31,455 bases of DNA, from contig JAAMPI010000582.1 of assembly GCA_013054445.1 (NCBI GenBank), forward strand, positions 1 to 31,455. Reading direction: 5' to 3'. The position numbers were made by a program, and so were the translations under genes. The notes below the pieces were generated by a model. The model saw only the letters and a program-made list of their open reading frames with translations. It was not told the origin of the DNA and did not search any database. Shown here one piece after another: positions 28,837-31,455 of this stretch (positions are counted from its first letter, which is position 1; every line of letters starts with the position of its first letter). This DNA is from Cudoniella acicularis (Eukaryota; Ascomycota; Leotiomycetes; Helotiales; Helotiaceae).

Positions 28837-30561
28837 ATGACGTTCAATTTCGATACCCGGGAGCGCTGGCCAGCTCAGGGCGGGTTGTGGCAGCATTTCA
28901 ACCAGTCTTCGACACGGTCAAAGACAACAAACGAGTCACACCGACGGCAAATTTCTGAACCTTCTGATTCGGTGGAAAGACCCGTCAAACGTGAGGCCTT
29001 CCAGAGAAAAAGAGCCAAATCCATTGATGAAAGCTGTCCAAACCCTGAAAGGATTCGCAGCACCACTCAGGGCATTGATCGCAATGTCATATCGCTTATT
29101 CAGAATAACTACAATCCTTCTTTGCTGACGCAGAATGATCCTCCCGATGGTTTGCGAAACAGTCAAAATTCGACACGTGTAGACTGTGTAGTGCTGCCCG
29201 ACTCCTCAGCTCTCGTTCGGGCCTCAACATCTACCCCACCCCACACTCCCACCACCCCGACGATATCAGGCCATCGAATGTCTCCGCCCATGACCTTACC
29301 CGGAGACATCATTATGGATGCCACTGACAAGACTCCTACAGTTACTCACGTGGAAGACCGAAGTCCCCACGTGGGGTTTGAAGAATCGGAGTTGCAGTTG
29401 ACGGATTCTTCCGATCCATTATGGGACATTATTCAGAGGCGGCGAGTAGAAACCTGGAGTGTACGCTCAGAAGTTCATGAGACCAGGGCCATGTTACGGG
29501 AAAAGCAGACAGCTAAATCTAATGCCGATGACGCTTTATATCAGCACATGAGAAAAAGGGTACTCCTTGGCGCAGATTTGAAAGAAGCTTCATTGAATGA
29601 TCATGAAAAGTCTATTGAAACTCTGATGCAAGCCTGTCAACTTGCACGCGATGAATACGGCCCACTGGAGGACGACTGTAATCGTCTCGAGGATAAACTC
29701 AGTGGTTTGGAATTCAAACTAGCCAGACTAGAGGAGGAATTTTACAACCGTCCCAAAGATCCAATGGCTTTGAGACCAGAATCCGTAATTCCTGCTTTTC
29801 GTCATCCTCCAACGGAAACGGCAGAGCTCGACTTTGAAGATCTTAAAGACTTCGATTTGCACCCCTTGGTAGATGCTTTTCAGTCGAAACTAGGAGATAT
29901 GGATATCTTGAGAGAAAGGCTTCATGAATTGATGGGGGATAAAGAGATACTCAAAGAGGAGAAAGAAGCGCGTCAAAATATCGGATTGGATTTGGATACA
30001 GATGATCAAGCATGGTTGGACAACTATCCATCTTCAGAAGCAAAGCTAAGGGAGGAAATTGAAACGGTGGAGAAAGAGCTTGATATCATGAGACGAGACT
30101 GCTTTCGAAGGGGACTAATCGACGAGAACGATGAACCAACAAATTTGCAAAGCCAAGAAAAAGCCTTATTCAGTGCAGAGGAGGATATAAACCCCCAAGA
30201 CCAAGTTTCAGAGTACGTGAAGTATCCTTTACTACTCCCGCGCCCGGGTCAAAAACAGGGGAAGGTGGAAGAGCTGAAGTCAATTCCTGACGCAAAGTCA
30301 GATACCAACACGGACCGGATCAACCAGTGGCTTTTGGATCAATTGCGTAACTCTCCATTGGATGTCATGCTGCTAGCAAGCATACATGAGCTGTTGCATG
30401 GCGTGAAAATAAAGGATCATTGGGAGATGCTTGTTCTTGCTGTGTGGTATAAAGATGGCACGTTCAACGCGTCGCATTTTCGCGCGTACCCCTCAAGTTT
30501 GACAACTCACGCTAGCGGTGGTCGCCCGCGCTCATTTGACTCTGCCGATTATCATTTTTGA
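28837..30561 (+). CDS. Long coiled-coil protein C, partner of DUF6590 gene C
   Basis: Single exon of 574 aa from the first ATG; the frame is open 33 nt further up to a GTG. Residues 1-210 are Ser/Thr/Pro-rich and probably disordered, with basic patches (PVKREAFQRKRAKS) and a TSTPPHTPTTPT run. A coiled-coil region follows from about residue 220 (REKQTAKSNADDALYQHMRK; YGPLEDDCNRLEDKLSGLEF). A second coil contains EIETVEKELDIMRRDCFRRG, and the C-terminal part has INQWLLDQLRN and DHWEMLVLAVWYKDG. The same ordered landmarks occur in the plus-strand protein at 15185-16663, so the two are distant paralogs with a conserved C-terminal half and an unrelated N-terminal tail. There is no catalytic motif, signal peptide or membrane segment. 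A scaffold or adaptor acting with the adjacent DUF6590 protein is a reasonable guess but unproven. Confidence 0.82.
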   Translation: MTFNFDTRERWPAQGGLWQHFNQSSTRSKTTNESHRRQISEPSDSVERPVKREAFQRKRAKSIDESCPNPERIRSTTQGIDRNVISLIQNNYNPSLLTQNDPPDGLRNSQNSTRVDCVVLPDSSALVRASTSTPPHTPTTPTISGHRMSPPMTLPGDIIMDATDKTPTVTHVEDRSPHVGFEESELQLTDSSDPLWDIIQRRRVETWSVRSEVHETRAMLREKQTAKSNADDALYQHMRKRVLLGADLKEASLNDHEKSIETLMQACQLARDEYGPLEDDCNRLEDKLSGLEFKLARLEEEFYNRPKDPMALRPESVIPAFRHPPTETAELDFEDLKDFDLHPLVDAFQSKLGDMDILRERLHELMGDKEILKEEKEARQNIGLDLDTDDQAWLDNYPSSEAKLREEIETVEKELDIMRRDCFRRGLIDENDEPTNLQSQEKALFSAEEDINPQDQVSEYVKYPLLLPRPGQKQGKVEELKSIPDAKSDTNTDRINQWLLDQLRNSPLDVMLLASIHELLHGVKIKDHWEMLVLAVWYKDGTFNASHFRAYPSSLTTHASGGRPRSFDSADYHF

Positions 30562-31300
30562 GAGTCGCGTCCTGGGACTGGATTTTGCTTATCAACCGTG
30601 GCTTTGAAACGATTCCTCTATTTGGAGGTCAAGGCACTGGCTGGCTCATTGGGGATTTTTATCAAATTCACTTACCCCGTGAAACCAACATAATCTCAAC
30701 TCATTTTGCTTTTACTGCCAAACTTGCTCACTGAGCATCGACCATCCTCTTCGGAGCTGGCTGGATACATCAAAAGCTAAATTTGCCGCTACTAAACACC
30801 AAGCAACCTTTTGGGCCTGACATTCAACAGTGATTTAAACCGCTATATTCTTATCAATCCTGGCTTCAAGTCTGGCTAGTCCACTCACAGGAACCCTCCA
30901 GCAACTCCTTCTCAGCAAGCCAAGTTCTGAAATGGAAAATTTCGAAGACTAGATGTCTTGAAAATTTGCTTCTACGGCTTTACAATAATCGACATCAAAC
31001 GGGCCAAGAGTGTTATGTTAAAATGTCTTCGTACTTTTGGAACACCTCTCTTTAAAATTAAATTGGTAGCTGCAAATTTAAAAATCACGCAGCATGATTT
31101 CTCCTCACCTGGAACATCAGCAAAACTCCAAACTTACAAAGTGGCAGAGTTGTTCTCATCTATCAACAGTTTAATTCTGAACATACGGCATCAAACTACT
31201 ACTCCTGCTCGTTCAGAAAATTGTCGAATTACGCCCTTCTATGATTCATATTTTCAACGATCACACAACGGAATACTAATTAAACACCTTTTCCGGCTCA
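30562..31300. other. Intergenic region after coiled-coil C
   Basis: This is the 3' flank of coiled-coil gene C and AT-moderate sequence with no frame of interest on either strand. No terminator-like or repeat structure stands out. Confidence 0.4.
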
Positions 31301-31455
31301 AATTGCTGCGGCCTAGTCGCCTTTTCTTTTGCATTTTATTCTCTCCACCGTCTCCACCTCCACACAAACTGGAATCCCCCAACTACACAATCTATCAAAA
31401 TTGCAATCAAACCTCAGCTACACTTTCACCAATTCCACTACATCCACTACTAGCG
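31301..31455 (+). promoter_or_regulatory. CT/CA-rich leader-like tract at the window edge
   Basis: The final 150 bp are rich in CTCCACC, CAACTACAC and TTCACCAATTCC words with almost no G on the plus strand. This is the usual look of a fungal core promoter and 5' leader. It suggests that a plus-strand gene begins just beyond the right edge of the window. Confidence 0.4.

Overview
The window looks like nuclear DNA of a filamentous ascomycete (Pezizomycotina; perhaps Leotiomycetes, which is a guess). The grounds are genes split by many 45-160 nt introns with GT...AG ends and CTAAC/CTGAC branch sites, an intact HET-domain gene, DUF6590-type genes, a Pezizomycotina-style C2H2 triple-finger gene, and AT-rich segments that resemble decayed mobile DNA. 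Nothing is prokaryotic, and I saw no tRNA, rRNA or CRISPR. All exon boundaries are my own reading of splice signals and frame continuity.

Layout. 1-3.1 kb: repeat-rich and AT-rich accessory DNA with a GC-rich hairpin repeat, a GCTGCGCTACCGCA repeat field and no convincing gene. 3.4-5.6 kb: intact two-exon HET-domain gene (+). 6.0-6.6 kb: broken gene for a small secreted Cys-containing protein (-). 7.9-8.8 kb: C2H2 zinc-finger gene (-). 9.2-11.1 kb: a 58-bp tandem repeat and a probable decayed membrane-protein gene (-). 11.2-13.9 kb: DUF6590-type gene A (-), 796 aa. 15.2-16.7 kb: coiled-coil gene A (+), divergent from it. 17.6-18.6 kb: unassigned ORFs. 19.1-19.6 kb: HET-domain relic (+). 19.5-22.0 kb: large fungus-specific gene (-) whose frame is complete except for one TAG. 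22.3-24.0 kb: DUF6590-type gene B (-), a pseudogene. 26.1-28.1 kb: DUF6590-type gene C (-), six exons, intact. 28.8-30.6 kb: coiled-coil gene C (+), divergent from gene C and paralogous to coiled-coil A. 30.6-31.5 kb: intergenic DNA ending in a CT-rich leader-like tract.

The most interesting point is that the same two-gene module, a minus-strand DUF6590 protein and a plus-strand long coiled-coil protein sharing one intergenic region, occurs twice. A third DUF6590 copy between the two modules is decayed and has no visible partner. Both intact DUF6590 proteins carry a C-terminal cysteine module with invariant spacing (C-x-C-G-x9-Y-x-C-x-C-G-x2-W), once in gene C and twice in gene A. With an intact HET gene, a HET relic and a large fungal protein gene broken by a single stop, the window resembles a birth-and-death locus of the kind linked to allorecognition or defence. 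That function is inference; the sequence shows only the architecture.
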